This document shows positions 11,590-23,600 of a DNA stretch of 64,000 nt, piece by piece. The notes beneath the pieces are model-generated. The model was not told the DNA's origin and did no database searches. It saw only the letters and a list, made by a program, of their open reading frames with translations. The DNA comes from Conus ventricosus. Taxonomy: Eukaryota > Mollusca > Gastropoda > Neogastropoda > Conidae. The stretch spans positions 67,649,541-67,713,540 of the forward strand of contig CM031616.1 in NCBI GenBank assembly GCA_018398815.1, in the 5' to 3' direction. The number at the start of each line of letters is the position of its first letter. The first letter of the stretch is position 1. Made by a program: the position numbers and the translations under genes.

Positions 11590-12255
11590 AAAATCTTAAC
11601 AACATCATTCCCAAAAGAACACAAACTGTCTAAAATATTCAACAAAAACACTGTCAAACTATCATATTCATGTATGCCCAACCTCAAAAATTTAATTGAT
11701 TCATCCAACAAAATGAAAACCAACACAGCAAAGAAGGGTGAAGAAATGAAATCTTGCAACTGCACCAAAAAAGAGCAGTGCCCCTTAAACAATAAATGCC
11801 TCTACAACAATATTGTATACCAAGCCACTGTGACATCAGAAAACGAAAACGAAACATATATAGGGATTACTGAAAATCAATTTAAAACCAGATATACAAA
11901 CCACAAACAGTCATTCAATAAAGAAAAATACAAAAACCAAACAGAACTGAGCAAACACATTTGGAGACTTAAAGATGCAAAATAAACTATAATATATCTG
12001 GAAAATCATAAAAAGGGCATTACCATACAGTAATACTTCAAAAAGATGCAACTTATGTTTAACTGAAAAATGGCTAATACTATGTAAACCACACCTAGCA
12101 ACTTTAAACACTAAAACAGAAATAGTAAACAACTGCAGGCACAAATGGAAATCGTTGTTAGTGAACACACCCGAGCAACAACCTGAAACCCCCCAAAACA
12201 CGTGTAACCAACTTGCACGTGAAAACAGTGACAACTGGGCCCCACACGCTAAATA
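11590..12255 (+). pseudogene. PLE GIY-YIG endonuclease domain (broken)
   Basis: PLE proteins join a reverse transcriptase to a C-terminal GIY-YIG nuclease that nicks target DNA. Here the visible order is SYSCMPNLKNLID, then a cysteine cluster CNCTKKEQCPLNNKC typical of PLEs, then IVYQATV and TYIGITE (the GIY and YIG strands), FKTRYTNHKQSF with the catalytic-type arginine, and ELSKHIWRLKD. The first frame is open to a stop at 11,983-11,985. A frameshift just after it continues into SKRCNLC and TEKWLI, the usual tail of this domain. The upstream frame is open into the SINE junction, so the true start is lost. The copy cannot make a complete protein. Confidence 0.85.
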
Positions 12256-12279
12256 ACACCCGCAGCAGGCGACCCAAAC

Positions 12280-12323
12280 ATCATCCTGAAGAGAGCCATG
12301 CTCGAAACAATATTGTAGATGAT
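12280..12323 (+). ncRNA. Hammerhead ribozyme, apparently complete
   Basis: All conserved hammerhead positions can be read. Stem I is ATCATC (12,280-12,285) with GATGAT (12,318-12,323). The core CTGAAGA is at 12,286-12,292. Stem II is GAGC/GCTC with a 3-base loop (12,293-12,303). GAA is at 12,304-12,306. Stem III is ACAA/TTGT with a 2-base loop (12,307-12,316). Predicted cleavage is after A12,317. Very short stem III loops are known for hammerheads carried by PLEs. It sits in the 3' region of the PLE on the coding strand. Confidence 0.85.
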
Positions 12324-12412
12324 TTAATATTTGATTTTCACAAATGTTGCTCCCCAAGGGGTCGAGCACTTTTGAAATCATATTAGGCTTTTTAGCAATA
12401 TTCATTCTATAT

Positions 12413-12413
<1 letters not shown>

Positions 12414-12446
<33 letters not shown>

Positions 12447-12477
12447 ATATTATATATATATATATATATTATATATA
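12414..12477. repeat. (TA)n microsatellite between two PLE copies
   Basis: About 64 bases of TA, with TATTATA interruptions, separating the 3' end of the first PLE from the inverted arm of the second. Confidence 0.9.
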
Positions 12478-12504
12478 TACCAGTTTAAAATAGGATTTTA
12501 AAAT

Positions 12505-12580
12505 GAAGAGATTAAAACCTACAAGCTTGTTTCAAGCTAAAAACGGTCTCCTCAGGGTATACAATTTGGGCACGCCACCG
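12505..12580 (-). ncRNA. Degenerate hammerhead-like motif, left PLE arm
   Basis: On the minus strand CTGAGGA (12,549-12,555) and GAAAC (12,529-12,533) fit the two core strands, followed by stem III ACAA/TTGT with a GC loop and then A at the cleavage position. Stem II between the core strands is poorly paired, so it is probably inactive. Confidence 0.45.
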
Positions 12581-12591
12581 GTGTTATATAT

Positions 12592-13340
12592 TGTGGTGTG
12601 CTAAATATCAAGAGGCGCTGAAAAAAAGTGGCTACAACTACAAATTACAATACAACCCAGATAACAACATGAACAGCAACAGGAAAAGAACAATTATATG
12701 GTATAACCCTCCATATGATGGAAGAACAAAAACTAACGTAGGAAAAGAATTCCTCAGAATCCCCTTAAAACATCATTCCCAGGAAGAACATGTACTATCT
12801 AAAATATTTCAACTAAAATAACCGTCTAAGCTATCATACTCGTGTATGCCAACCTTAAAAATATCATTGATTCTTCCAATAAAACCAAAAAACAACACAA
12901 CCAAAGAGGGTGATGAAGGATAACTTGTAATTGCACAAAAAAATACATTGGCCCTCTGGAATAATAAAAGCTCTACAACAATATTGTTACCAAGCTAAAC
13001 GGTAACAACAGACAGTGATAAAAAACATACATAGGAATCACGGCAAACCACATTAAAAAAAAACCAATATGCAAACTACCATACACAGTCATTCAAAATG
13101 AAAAATATAAAAACCAAACAGAATTTAAGTAAATACAATTGGAAGCTGAAAATAAGAAAATAGATTAACAACATATCATTGGGAAAATTATAAAAAGAGC
13201 ACACCATACAACAACATATCTAAAAAAATGCAACTTATTACTACAAGAAAAGTGGCTGATATTATGTATACCCACCTAGCCATCCCCTGAATCTCTAAGT
13301 AGAAATGATAAACAATTGCCGCATAAATGGAAATACTTTG
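12592..13340 (+). pseudogene. Decayed PLE coding region
   Basis: Starts with a frame of about 76 codons containing ALKKSGYNYKLQY and RTIIWYNPPYDG, the conserved linker between RT and GIY-YIG in PLEs. Beyond 12,820 the same order as the first copy can be followed (SYSCMP-like, a cysteine cluster, a degraded YIG strand), but nearly every frame is interrupted. It is older than the copy at 11,590. Confidence 0.7.
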
Positions 13341-13469
13341 TCAATGCGCCATTCCGTAACACGCCCCCCTGAACGTGCCCCAAATAAGAAAAAACACCTC
13401 GGCAGGCCACGTGCCACACTCACAGAACTCACTACGCCCAACACACCACAATATATAACCAGCGGATAG

Positions 13470-13510
13470 CGATTTTAGCTTGAAACAATGCTCTTGTATA
13501 GGTTTAATCT
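13470..13510 (+). ncRNA. Partial hammerhead-like motif, right PLE arm
   Basis: GAAAC at 13,482-13,486 is followed by ACAA, a 5-base loop, TTGT and A, the stem III and cleavage side of a hammerhead. The CTGANGA strand is not present upstream. Compared with the other arm the loop has grown while stem III pairing is kept. Confidence 0.35.
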
Positions 13511-13625
13511 CTTCATTAAAATCCTATTTTAAAACTGGTATTTCGCTCGCTCAACATGTTGAGCACATTTACGTTCTGAGTGGCTTATTAAACTCTGATT
13601 ATTATAAAAATATATACTAAAATAA

Positions 13626-13782
13626 CTAATAAGAATAAAAAATGAATACTTATATAGCGCCTATTCTCCTCTAGATGCATGCTCTTAAGCGCTTTACAAT
13701 CCACACTCGTTTAGACAACGGCTGCCTATACCTGGGTAGTGCCGACTGAAGACTGCCACTAGCGCTCATTCAAGTCTTTCCC
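13626..13782 (-). mobile_element. SINE-B copy, 3' part (interrupted by the Polinton)
   Basis: On the minus strand this ends with AAAGCGCTTAAGAGC and AGGCGCTATATAAGTATT followed by an AT-rich tail. It is closely similar to 33,256-33,414. Its continuation towards the tRNA-like head is found at 29,523-29,899, on the other side of the Polinton. Confidence 0.8.
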
Positions 13783-14042
13783 CTGAGAGAACGTATAAAT
13801 GCCAAACCTGACTCACTTCGCCTCAACCATTTTCGGGCGAAAGTGCCCCAGGATTGCATTTTATACGTTCTCTACAAGTAAGACTTCAATAAACCAAAAA
13901 TAACGATTATCTACAAACAAACATACCAGTGTAGGGTTATCCTTTTTCATCAATACTAATTTACTAAACTTTTCAGATATTAATTTTTGCTTAATCCTGT
14001 GTTTTTCCTGGTCATTTTCAATAACATCATTTTCCGCACAAA
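13783..14042. repeat. Left terminal inverted repeat with palindromic tip
   Basis: The tip 13,786-13,873 is itself an 88-bp imperfect palindrome, starting AGAGAACGTATAAATGCC and ending in its complement, with CACTTTCGCC-type arms around a short loop. Inside it, AAGACTTCAA and CAATAACATCATTTT match the right end in inverted orientation. The left copy has an extra stretch of about 100 bases. Confidence 0.8.
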
Positions 14043-14600
14043 ACATTCCTCAAATGAGTCTCTGTCTTCATGTGAATACAACTCCAGTCTTTAACTGTTC
14101 CTAAAGTCTTTTAAAAACCGAGTTTATATTTCTGGCATAAAATCCACACACTTATCCCATCAAGTCTTCCGCAGAAAGCTAGTTTATGACAAAGTTTTTC
14201 TCTTTTTAAACTATGGACTCTTTCTGCCGAACATGTCATCGTATAATAAATAGGTGGCCGCGTTCCTTCAAAACAGTCTATAAAAACTGATCCCTATAAA
14301 CACTCACTCAGTTTATTGCTAGGATTAACTAAATATATGTCATCATCTGTCCATATAAACCTCCTAATCCATGATATGCTTTGTTCCATTTAAGTGTTGG
14401 CAGAAAACCACAATATGAATACAATAATAACGATAAACTGTTTGTACAGTCGAGGATAAAAATGTATTTTCCACAACCAGTCTGCCCACAAATCAATGAA
14501 GCAATGATGAGTTTTTGTCATAAAGTTTAACAGCTCCATAGTTATAATAACAGAGTTTAATCAAATCCAGTTATTAATTTTTAATCATACTCTCCGACAA
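13861..14600 (-). pseudogene. Polinton A32/FtsK-like packaging ATPase (broken)
   Basis: In living Polintons this ATPase is thought to pump DNA into capsids. On the minus strand a Walker A motif CGQTGCGK is at about 14,465-14,490. KWNKAYHG and WTDDDIYLVNPSNKLSEC follow in alternating frames. A Walker B-like FII then DDM is at 14,221-14,253 with one extra base, and then EDRDSFEECF and ENDVIE near 14,000-14,080. The final frame ends at 13,861. At least four frameshifts are needed to connect the motifs, so it is dead. The 3' end of the gene runs into the terminal inverted repeat. The start cannot be placed. Confidence 0.75.
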
Positions 14601-17415
14601 AAATTGTTCATATAATTCAAACCCTATGAGGCCTAAATGTTCAGATTAATCCAATTTAGTTTCTGTAAGATTGATCTATTTAAGACACATTGATTTGTTG
14701 CTTTTATGACTTAATATCCCTCCATCCATTGTGAAGAACGACGACAACAACGATAAGGCGTTTAAACGACTAAGTTTTGCCCAGCTAATAATTAATTCCT
14801 TTTATAAGGACGTCACTAACGCCCACGAACCCATCCCTCTCACCTCTATAAAGACAAAATTTCAAATATCATTGTGAACTTGTCCTCCTAATTTTCGCTT
14901 GGAAGAACTGTACATTTTAGAAGCTTATTTTTAACAACTGTTTCTTTTCTGTGGAGGATGTACTGTTTTTTTCCCATACGCGTTATTTCAATTTCTTTTC
15001 GACTATTGTCGTCTGGCAAAATACTTACAAGTAAAGGGCCAAGTTGAATGCTTTCCTGAAACTTTTTTGACGGCTAAAATATGTAAATGGGCTTATGAAT
15101 TCCAAATTTTATTTCCCATTCTAATATGGTTTCTAATGCCATTTGAGTCAGTTTTCGAAACCACATTTATATCATACAGCCAACAATATTTGCCTCTAGA
15201 TTGCGCATTGTTTCTAGTTAGGAAACTTTTTGCTGTCGCCAACCTCCTATGCGTTATAATCACCATCTTTAGTGTACTTCCAACCTTACAAACGCCTATC
15301 TCGCCGTATCCGTTCAAAGTCCGCAACGTCTGCAAGGTCTTTTAATTCTAAAGTTTATACACCACACCGGCGCTAATGTACTCCTGGTTCTTCTGGCCCA
15401 CCGCTCACTAATTTTTAGTAGCGTATTATTTAATTTCTAAAACAATTTGTAGGTTACTCGCATTTTTACAACTTTTCCTGCTTTGTCTTTGATTTTATAT
15501 TAAATGTCCACCCTTCCCAAAACTAATCTTTTAAAAACTGTAAAATTAGAGAATTGTATAATTTCATAATCGCAATATGCAGCTTTCCCTGATTGAAGGA
15601 GCTCTTAAAAACAGTTGAGGGCCTTCCGTCCTATAAGTTATCATCATGCTCAGCATCATCCAAATGAACTAGAGTAATGAATGTAATGCAAGATCGAGCG
15701 GACTTTTCCCCCTCCATAATTATTTTGGTTGGTGTAACACTAAATCTATAATGTTTAGCTGTAAAGCCTTACATAATAGCTAGCACTTTTATCATAATAG
15801 TAACCTCCTTCCACTCATTCTTGAATGTTTATCATTGTTTTTAGATTTGCATTGTTAAGTTTGAGAGTAATGTCAAAGTATACTCATTGCTCTATTAGTG
15901 AGCAAAACCCCTAATAACCATCAATAGGTAATTGTTAAACTGGCTAACTTTGTTCCCTGATTTGTCAGTTTTAGAACCGACATTAATCTTTCCTGGATGC
16001 AGGTTATATTAAACCATAGACGACTTAGTAGAATATTTCATGAAGTTCAACCAATTTTGGCTCCGCAATCGTTCTTAACAGCATGTTCCTAAAAACGAAG
16101 GACGGTCTTGGGTTGTTATTGTTACAAACAATTTTTATAAAACAAAATAAAAATGAGTGCATTCAAATATACTGAGCAAAATATTCTTTTGCCGCACTAC
16201 AATCTTTAATAATATAGCAACTGATACTCTTGACATGCTGTGACCCAGACTGCCTCTTTTCATAAAAAGGTGAGTACTCCATTGAAGAGCAATCTAAACC
16301 CCCTTATATGAAAACGACACTCAATAAACGTGGTTTAGTCACCCGATGCAGTTTTATCAGAACCTTAAACTTTGCTGTGTTTTGCGCCATCAACTGGGTG
16401 TGGAGTGTCGTATAGCTGAATCATTTAAATCACCAGATCCTTTGTGAGGTTAAAGTACAGATTATCATTTTATTACACCTTCAGAACGTATTTTGACTGA
16501 ACTGCAAGCTCCATTCCAAAAGACAAACCATTTAATCATCAGCAACAAATAGACCATGAAGGCTTTTGAAAGGATCTTGTAACGAATACATATTAACATC
16601 AAGACAGGCTTAGACAAAAGTTGATGTCATAATCAGGGCCTAGGCGACCTTTATTTTCGGGGCAACGCACAGAAAGTATAACTATTACGTGGCATCCCTC
16701 CTTTCAAATCTTATACCTTTTTTGGCACAACTGTTGAGCCTGGGTCCCTACAGCAAGAGCATAAAACAGCATGGCCACCATTTATCTTAGACACTTCTAA
16801 GGCCTAAACTAGGGCGGGAATAGAACGAATAAAACAAATCTATTCGAACTTACGTTTGGTGTTTGCTAGGTTCGCAAGCACAGGCAATGATCAAGGCATA
16901 ACTGATCCATCTACTGGCTTTGATGCACAAAAACAATACTTAGCAAATTTAGTAGGACCGCCATTAATCCTACAGTGATTTACCTTCAAGCATTCAAAGG
17001 TACCAACATGTTTTACAATACGGCAAGATCGAAAGTAGACTTTGCTGTTAGGCACTGTATATAACCTTGCTGCGTTCTGACCTCAACTCCAATATTTACA
17101 AATAATAAACATAATAATGAAATGTCTTATAGGCTAGGCAATGAAACAGAAGTTGGAAAAACGACATAAATCTGAGCCAGTAATATACAAACAATAAAAG
17201 AACACCCAGATTAAGTCATATCTAAATCCCCCGAAGCCCAAACCCCAAAGCCATTGAAGACTCAGCAAAGCTCGCTGACACTCCTGTTAGCGATGACCAT
17301 GAATTGAAAAATACAGCGCTTGTTCTTGGATTAACTGGCATAGGATTACCTTGTCCTTTATCTTACTAAATCGTAACCCAACTATTACGAGAACTAATGT
17401 CCATAAGTGCTTCGT
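14601..17415. other. Polinton interior, no recognisable gene
   Basis: AT-rich, free of microsatellites, and dense in stops on all frames. The longest frames are about 80-90 codons on either strand near 15,067-15,345. Position suggests former structural genes, but no motif was found. Confidence 0.4.
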
Positions 17416-17419
17416 GCCA

Positions 17420-18574
17420 TTAAGCAACTACATTGCTTGCAGTATACAAACGCCAGCTGACAAACTCCCCAATCTCCGGTAAAGCCGTCCACCGGCTTAA
17501 CCCAGCTAAATTTGTTTTTAATAAAACAGCAAGAAGATCAAGCTGTTTTTTTACACCATGATTATCAGGCGGAGATGGAGGCGATGGCGGTGGTGGAAAT
17601 GAACAATGACCTCCACCGCCGCCTGTAATAGCCATCACCAGTGAATTATTGCAAATCCCTAAGGCAGTTATAACGCTTGCCAATGTTGACTTCTCCCAGC
17701 TCTCTAAACAATGTTCTATTCGTTCTGCTAGCGTTGCGTCATCATATAAAATTTTTTCAGATAGTTTTCTCTTATGTCAATCACATGAGTTTCGTAATTG
17801 GTCCCCTCGGTTAGTAGTCGTCACTTCTAGTCTTGCTGATCTTTCTTGTTCAAGATCTTTTAGTCTTTGGTTATTCTTTCTTAGATCACACGCCGCTACA
17901 ATGCGGTCCGTCAGCCTCAACGAGTTTTTCTTTTTTCTCTTTTTATATTCCCATCTAGTTCACCTAGTTATGCTAAAATGTTTGTTAATATCGCCTTTGA
18001 TGGCTCACAAAGCATATCAGGTCCATGTTTCTTCGGGGGGGGGGGGGGGGCGCATGGGTAGCGGTGAGTCCGTTAATCTTCAAACGCTGTTTCTACTAAA
18101 AACTGATTCTGCTTCTATTACTTTAATTACTTCTCACCTGCTGATTGATTTAAATCTTAAATTTCCATGTTTTGCATTTGGTTATCTGGTCCGGAGTTCT
18201 TGCCAGTGTGGGTTTTGAAGTTTAGAAACTGCATCCCTATCTAATTTTGGTCTAGCAATGCCAAGGCGATTTGTACGCTCGCAGGGAAGTCAATTTCTAA
18301 TTGAACCCCGGCTAAAACTTGATGGGTCATTTTTAGTTGTAAAGCAGAACAAGTTCTCCTCGACGTTTTTCACAAACAAATGGTCATCTTTTACTTCAAA
18401 ATCATAGGTCAATAATTCGGGAGGTCTTGACCTAAACCTTTGGAAATGATTAGCCTTACTTTCTTCTGTTAATTCCGCCGCAATGAGAGCGTTAGCGATG
18501 CTGAGTTCAAAGGGATCATTTTCACTCATTTGTCGTCTCCAGGACAAAACCATCATAATCTTCTTCATCATCAT
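17420..18574 (-). pseudogene. Unidentified Polinton gene remnants
   Basis: Minus-strand frames at 18,290-18,574 (starting inside as MSENDPFELSIANALIAAEL) and 17,420-17,683, with a charged stretch LRKNNQRLKDLEQERSARLE between them that could form a coiled coil. A glycine/proline-rich piece lies at 17,560-17,620, and a poly(G) of 14 at 18,036 breaks the frame. The 189-codon plus-strand frame over 17,649-18,218 is leucine/serine-rich and looks like the complement of these. Product unknown; a virion or accessory protein would fit the context. Confidence 0.35.
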
Positions 18575-18599
18575 TCCTGCAAGTTTTTAAATCATTAAC

Positions 18600-20680
18600 T
18601 TTTATTTAGCTTTAAAAAATGTCACAAGCAACATGGCTCGATTCTTGACCCGCAAAGAAGCCTGAAAGAACCCTTGTGGCGTGAAGTAAATAAGCGGACT
18701 ATTACTGTTCTCAAATAATCCATCTACTATTGATGCAGATCAATTCTTACTGTCAAATTTCCAGACCTAGAGCAAATACGTGATAGTGCCATGGCTCTCG
18801 CGACTTACTTTCAAAATAGCCTCGCACAACAACAGAACCCAAACAGGACAGAAGTAACAGAACCTGGGCGGGCAATCGTTAAGAAAATTTGTCTATAAAA
18901 CTAGAGGCAAGAAATATTTTCTTTACACAAAGCAGACATATATTAACTCTATTCTGATTATGGGCTAACCGGAATAGAAAGGGCTGATCTTGCTTTCAAA
19001 GGACTCGAAAATGAAGAAGCACTAAAAACATAGAATAGGCCGCCGCAGCAGAAACAAAAGACGGTAAAAAGTATGCAGCTGAAATTATGCGTTGGGAAAT
19101 CGCTTTTTCCATTCCCTAGATTTGAGTTGTATCAAGCTCATGCGCCGTACTTTGCCAAGAGCATTAACAAGACAGATTGTCATATGAAACAACTTTATAA
19201 TGAATACAAACTTGTTATCAGATCATCAAGACACCGAAGCAAAGTACAGCATTCTACATCTTTCGTTAGAGATTGACGTGTTACACCCTTACTTAGAGCG
19301 CTGATTGAGCCACAATAACAGATGAAAAATGCAATAAATTACGAAAGAGTGATTCATCAAACAACATATATCCCAGAAGCAGGGCAGACACTATATGAAT
19401 TTTTAGTTTTAGTGTAGCAGCAAGATCCGCTTAAAGTATTTTATTGTGCTGTGCGAAGATACGAACAGTTCAAAAGAGCAAGTGAAAAGTTTTTCAAAAT
19501 CCAAAAATGAACGAAAGTACAATGTTTCAAATTGAGGTAGTCCTAACAAATCTACGACGCTAGCGGGCTTACACCTTATCATCATTTTGATTAAATAAGA
19601 AAACTGTTTGGAGGCGGGAGGGGTTTTGTAGAAACCAACAGTTGACCTAGCGTCTAAAGATTTACATCTTCAACAATGTTAGGCTTGATGATAAATTAAC
19701 AACGAATAGTTTATTGATTGACCAAAGTCGACGGAAGGAATAATCAGTGCATGGAAGCGGGAGAACTGTGAGAGACGTAATAAACAACCAAATAGATAAA
19801 GAAGAAGAAGCCGATAAACCACTTAATGTACATTTGTGTTTATTATATGATGCTCAGCTAAATATTGAAGCTAACAGATTAAAGATGTAGTTATCCTAAA
19901 ATATTTTTTATTTTTTAAAAAAAGCATGTCTGTTTCGTTTATCAAAAGTACCTACAGAGTCGCCAACGAAGGATAGTAGAAAAGCCCTAACATAAAAACC
20001 TTCAGATTAACCAACATTACACAAAATGCAACGAAGATAAAAAACTAAGCAAGACCTTTCAAAATACAGCCAAAACCAAACGAAGGTATGTCTGCCTTAA
20101 TGAGTTACATATTTTTAATAACCTGGAGCATCGACTACTAATTGGCCCTATCAGCAGGAACGAGTGTTGGCCTCTTAGCAACGGCATAGGCGCACCCGCA
20201 GCTTTACTCTAGAGTTTTGTCTTTAGCTCTCGTCTGTTTCAATTAGCTGTAAAGGCGGCAGCAAAAAATTAAAAACTAAACTCCAAAAGCCCACAGCATG
20301 TTCAACTAATACGGCTAAACTTAGTTCGTTTAAACTGACAATAAAAAAAGCACTTGTTGACTCAAACTCACGGTATGAAGAATATAATTCGTTTACAGGC
20401 CGATTTTGGTGACTACAAAAGACAAAAGTTTTGATCTACAAAGAAAGGCGAGGACAACTTTTCTCAACAATCCAGACGCCGAGCAGAAAAAAAAGGAATG
20501 CTAAAAAAAAGTAAATGGATACATTAAACTCTGTTCTAAACAGCTCACAGTAAACAACAACGAAGGGAGATTATACTTAGTTTTAGAGTCCAAGCGCAAA
20601 AAGACCGCGATATTGATTCCTGATTAATTATTTTTTTTATTTAATTAATAATTATTTTGATTAGGAAAAGAAACCAACAT
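18600..20680 (+). pseudogene. Unidentified Polinton coding remnants
   Basis: Short plus-strand frames such as 19,073-19,276 and pieces near 19,320-19,500 and 19,800-19,890 (with PLNVHLCLLYDAQLNIEA) look protein-like in composition but are broken every 30-60 codons. Polinton capsid genes are expected in this half of the element. I could not match any family. Confidence 0.3.
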
Positions 20681-20689
20681 GGCTAAGAA

Positions 20690-23600
20690 TATATGAAGGA
20701 CAAGACGAATTGTTTGAAGGAAGCTGAGAGAGAGAGCGTTTATCAAGAGCGCTGAATGATATTGATTTAGAAGTCATTAACCCAACAAACGTACAGGCAA
20801 GTGTTGTTCATGCTATTTCACAGTCCAGTAAACTTAACACTAAACCCCGCAGATTTAAAGTAATGTTAGCTGTTTTAATCGACTAAGGGGGTTTAACAAT
20901 AAATGAAGAAATATCTAGAATCTGGTCTCAACTAAACAACAGACTATACTTTCCTCTAATGCTAAACTACCCGGTTGGGCAGACGCACTGCATACAACAG
21001 TTTGACAGCTGGCTGCTAGAGAAGCCAAAATGAAAGGGGCTCTGTTGTCAGAGGGCAATCTTAAGAGATTCAGATTAAAAACAGGCTAAGTATGCGCCGA
21101 TTTTGGCAAGTAGCTTAGGGTGAATTCCACTACTCCAGCATTAGGACGCAAAAAAAGCAAGTATCTAAACATAAAGAATACAGACAACAAATGTTTTATG
21201 TGGTGTGTTCTCGCAAGGCTGCATACTCCCGCAAAAACGCAGATGAGAGTGTCAAACATCAGCCCTTACATTCATGATCTTAACTTTAGTGGGGATGTCC
21301 ATTCCTGTTAGGTGTAGACCAAAATGATCAGTTTGAAAGAGCAAAACAAACCAATAACTGTTCAATATCTACACATGGGATAGAAACAAATCAACAGCCG
21401 ATTACATGTCCAAGAACAGCCAACGATTGGCGATCCCAACAAAAATCATGTTTGACACTTACAACTGATCTTCGCCAGCCGTGGCTACCGCATTACACAT
21501 TGATTCTCGAACAATGAGTAAACTAATGCAGCATGCTTCAAAGATGGGCATAAACAAGAATTCTGCAGAAAATGTTTAAACAAATTCCATCCGCTCAAGC
21601 CGCAAGCGAACAAAAGAAAGCATTGATCGGCCCAGTTGACTGTAATACGGAACTACGTAACGCCCCCAGAAGCAGTAAAGTTAGTTTTAAAGAACTGAAA
21701 CGGCTGCACACAAGTCCATTACGTTGTTTACGCAGACTACGAATCACATCATTGTTCTTATGAAGGCCACGCCACAAAAACTTCGAAAACATGTCTTAAT
21801 GATTAATCATCAGATTGTTCAATAGCTTTTCATCATTGTCAGGATCGGAAGGCGCTCATTAGAACCAAGAATTATTTATAGAGGGCCAGATGCTGCAGTA
21901 TACGTCTTAAAACGTCATGCAGCAATGGCTTAACCGCCTGTTCTAATAATCTAAACCTAATCAGAAATCATAATGGCGCCTGAAGACCAACAACCCGTAT
22001 TACACAGCCACACATTGATGGATTTGCGGTTAGGCCACTCATCAGACGCAGAGAATCACAGTAAAAGACCATGATCACATTAGCGAAAGTTCAGAGGAGC
22101 GGCGCATCCAAATGCCAATCTCCAACAAAATTTTGATCCTAAGAACATGAAGCATACCCATCATCTTCACAACTTGCGAGGATACACACTCACCTTATAA
22201 TGAAAGCAGTAATACGATGCATTTAGGGTGTCATGCAACGCACAGTCATCAGAAAAGAACAATGTGTTTCACTTTAAATAACATGTCTTTTTATGACTCC
22301 TATGCAGCACATGAAGGTTCATTAGAGTCACTGCTAGTCCTTGTAATAAAGTCCTGCCCAATAACGGAAGAATATTTTGACCCCACGCTTTTGTTAGAAA
22401 TGTTTTTACCCCTTATGATAACATGAACATTGGGAAAGGTTTGACGAAGAGACACTTTCCTCCTAAAGGGCGTTCTTTTTCTAGTCCTTAGAGGAAAGAC
22501 ATTATGATTCTGATTACCAGCTGCTCAAGATTCTGGGCAGAAGTAGAGTGTAAAACGTTGGAGACTATCATGATTCATAACTTAGATGGCCAGATACATG
22601 TTTGTTGGCGGACGTTTTTTTGAAAATTATAGAAAGACCTGCATGAAACATTACAGCCCTGGATCAGCGCATTATATTACAGCGCCCTGGAAACCTGGGA
22701 ACGGCTTTCTTAACGAGTTTACTGGAGTAACAGATTGATTTAATGTCTGAACCTACCAATGATTCAGAATGATTGCAAACGGATTGCGATGGAGGAAATA
22801 ATTACTTGGCGTCGCATAATTACAGTAAAAGCAAACAACAAATACTTGGACTAACTATGAACCGAGTAAAAGATCTAACTATCTTATGTAATTTAGATGC
22901 AAACAATCTGTATGGATGGGCTAAGGCGCAAACACTTCCATTACGCAACTTTTAAAATGTAAACACAGGCGGAGATCCGAACACTATTTCAAAGGCATTA
23001 AGTGAGTTGGGCAGTTTGACGCCTGATCAAACATCGGGGATTTCATTTTCTAGAAGTTGACTTAGAATATCCTCAGAACACCATGTCCTTGCATAATGAA
23101 TATCCAATAGCAGCAGAAAGTCCCTTAAAAAGACGGAATCCAAGAGAACCACCTAAACAGAGCCTAATCTTCGAGGCAAAAAAAATAATGTCTGCCATTA
23201 CAGACTTCTGCAATTTTAATTATGACATTGTTTGAAGTTGACAGCATCATCGCAAATTGCTTTTGATCAAGAACAGTTCAATGAAACCAAACTCATACGA
23301 AAACTGATCTCAGAACAAATCCACAGATGCTTCAGAAAAGACGTTTTCAAGTTGATGAATCAACAGCTGTTTGGAAAGACTATGGAGAATCCGCACAAGC
23401 GTAAAGATGTCAGATGGGTCACCAGAGATAACGAAGCAATAAGCGACTTCAAAACCTAATTATCAGGACTTTTAAAGATTTCTTCATGAACAGCTTTTTG
23501 GCATAATGAAGAAAAAAAAAAAAGTCAAATAGACAAACCCAGAAATTATTGGTTTACTGTTTTATGAATAATCAAAGCTTTTGGATGTTAGAGTTATCTT

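Larger units (their letters stand above)
11590..12413 (+). mobile_element. Penelope-like retroelement, 3' part
   Basis: 5'-truncated copy of an endonuclease-bearing PLE. In order it holds the end of the RT-linker region, a cysteine motif, the GIY-YIG nuclease domain, a hammerhead ribozyme (12,280-12,323) and a 3' end containing GGGGTCGAGCAC, which runs into (TA)n at 12,414. The reverse transcriptase itself is missing. The same 3' motif occurs at 29,914. Confidence 0.88.
12478..13615 (+). mobile_element. Second Penelope-like element, decayed, with inverted arms
   Basis: A left arm (12,478-12,600) and a right arm (13,442-13,540) are inverted copies of each other. Both contain ACCAGTTT(T)AAAATAGG, GAAGAGATTAAA and GTTTCAAGCTAAAA (or complement) and CACCACAATATATAAC. 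The sequence between them is a degenerate PLE coding region on the plus strand. A 3' end with TTGAGCACATTT follows the right arm. PLEs are known to carry inverted or tandem terminal copies with hammerhead motifs. Confidence 0.75.

Noticed and set aside
17649..18218. 189-codon plus-strand open frame in the Polinton
   Set aside because: Leucine/serine/phenylalanine-rich with no motif, and opposite to minus-strand frames of more protein-like composition. I treat it as a shadow.
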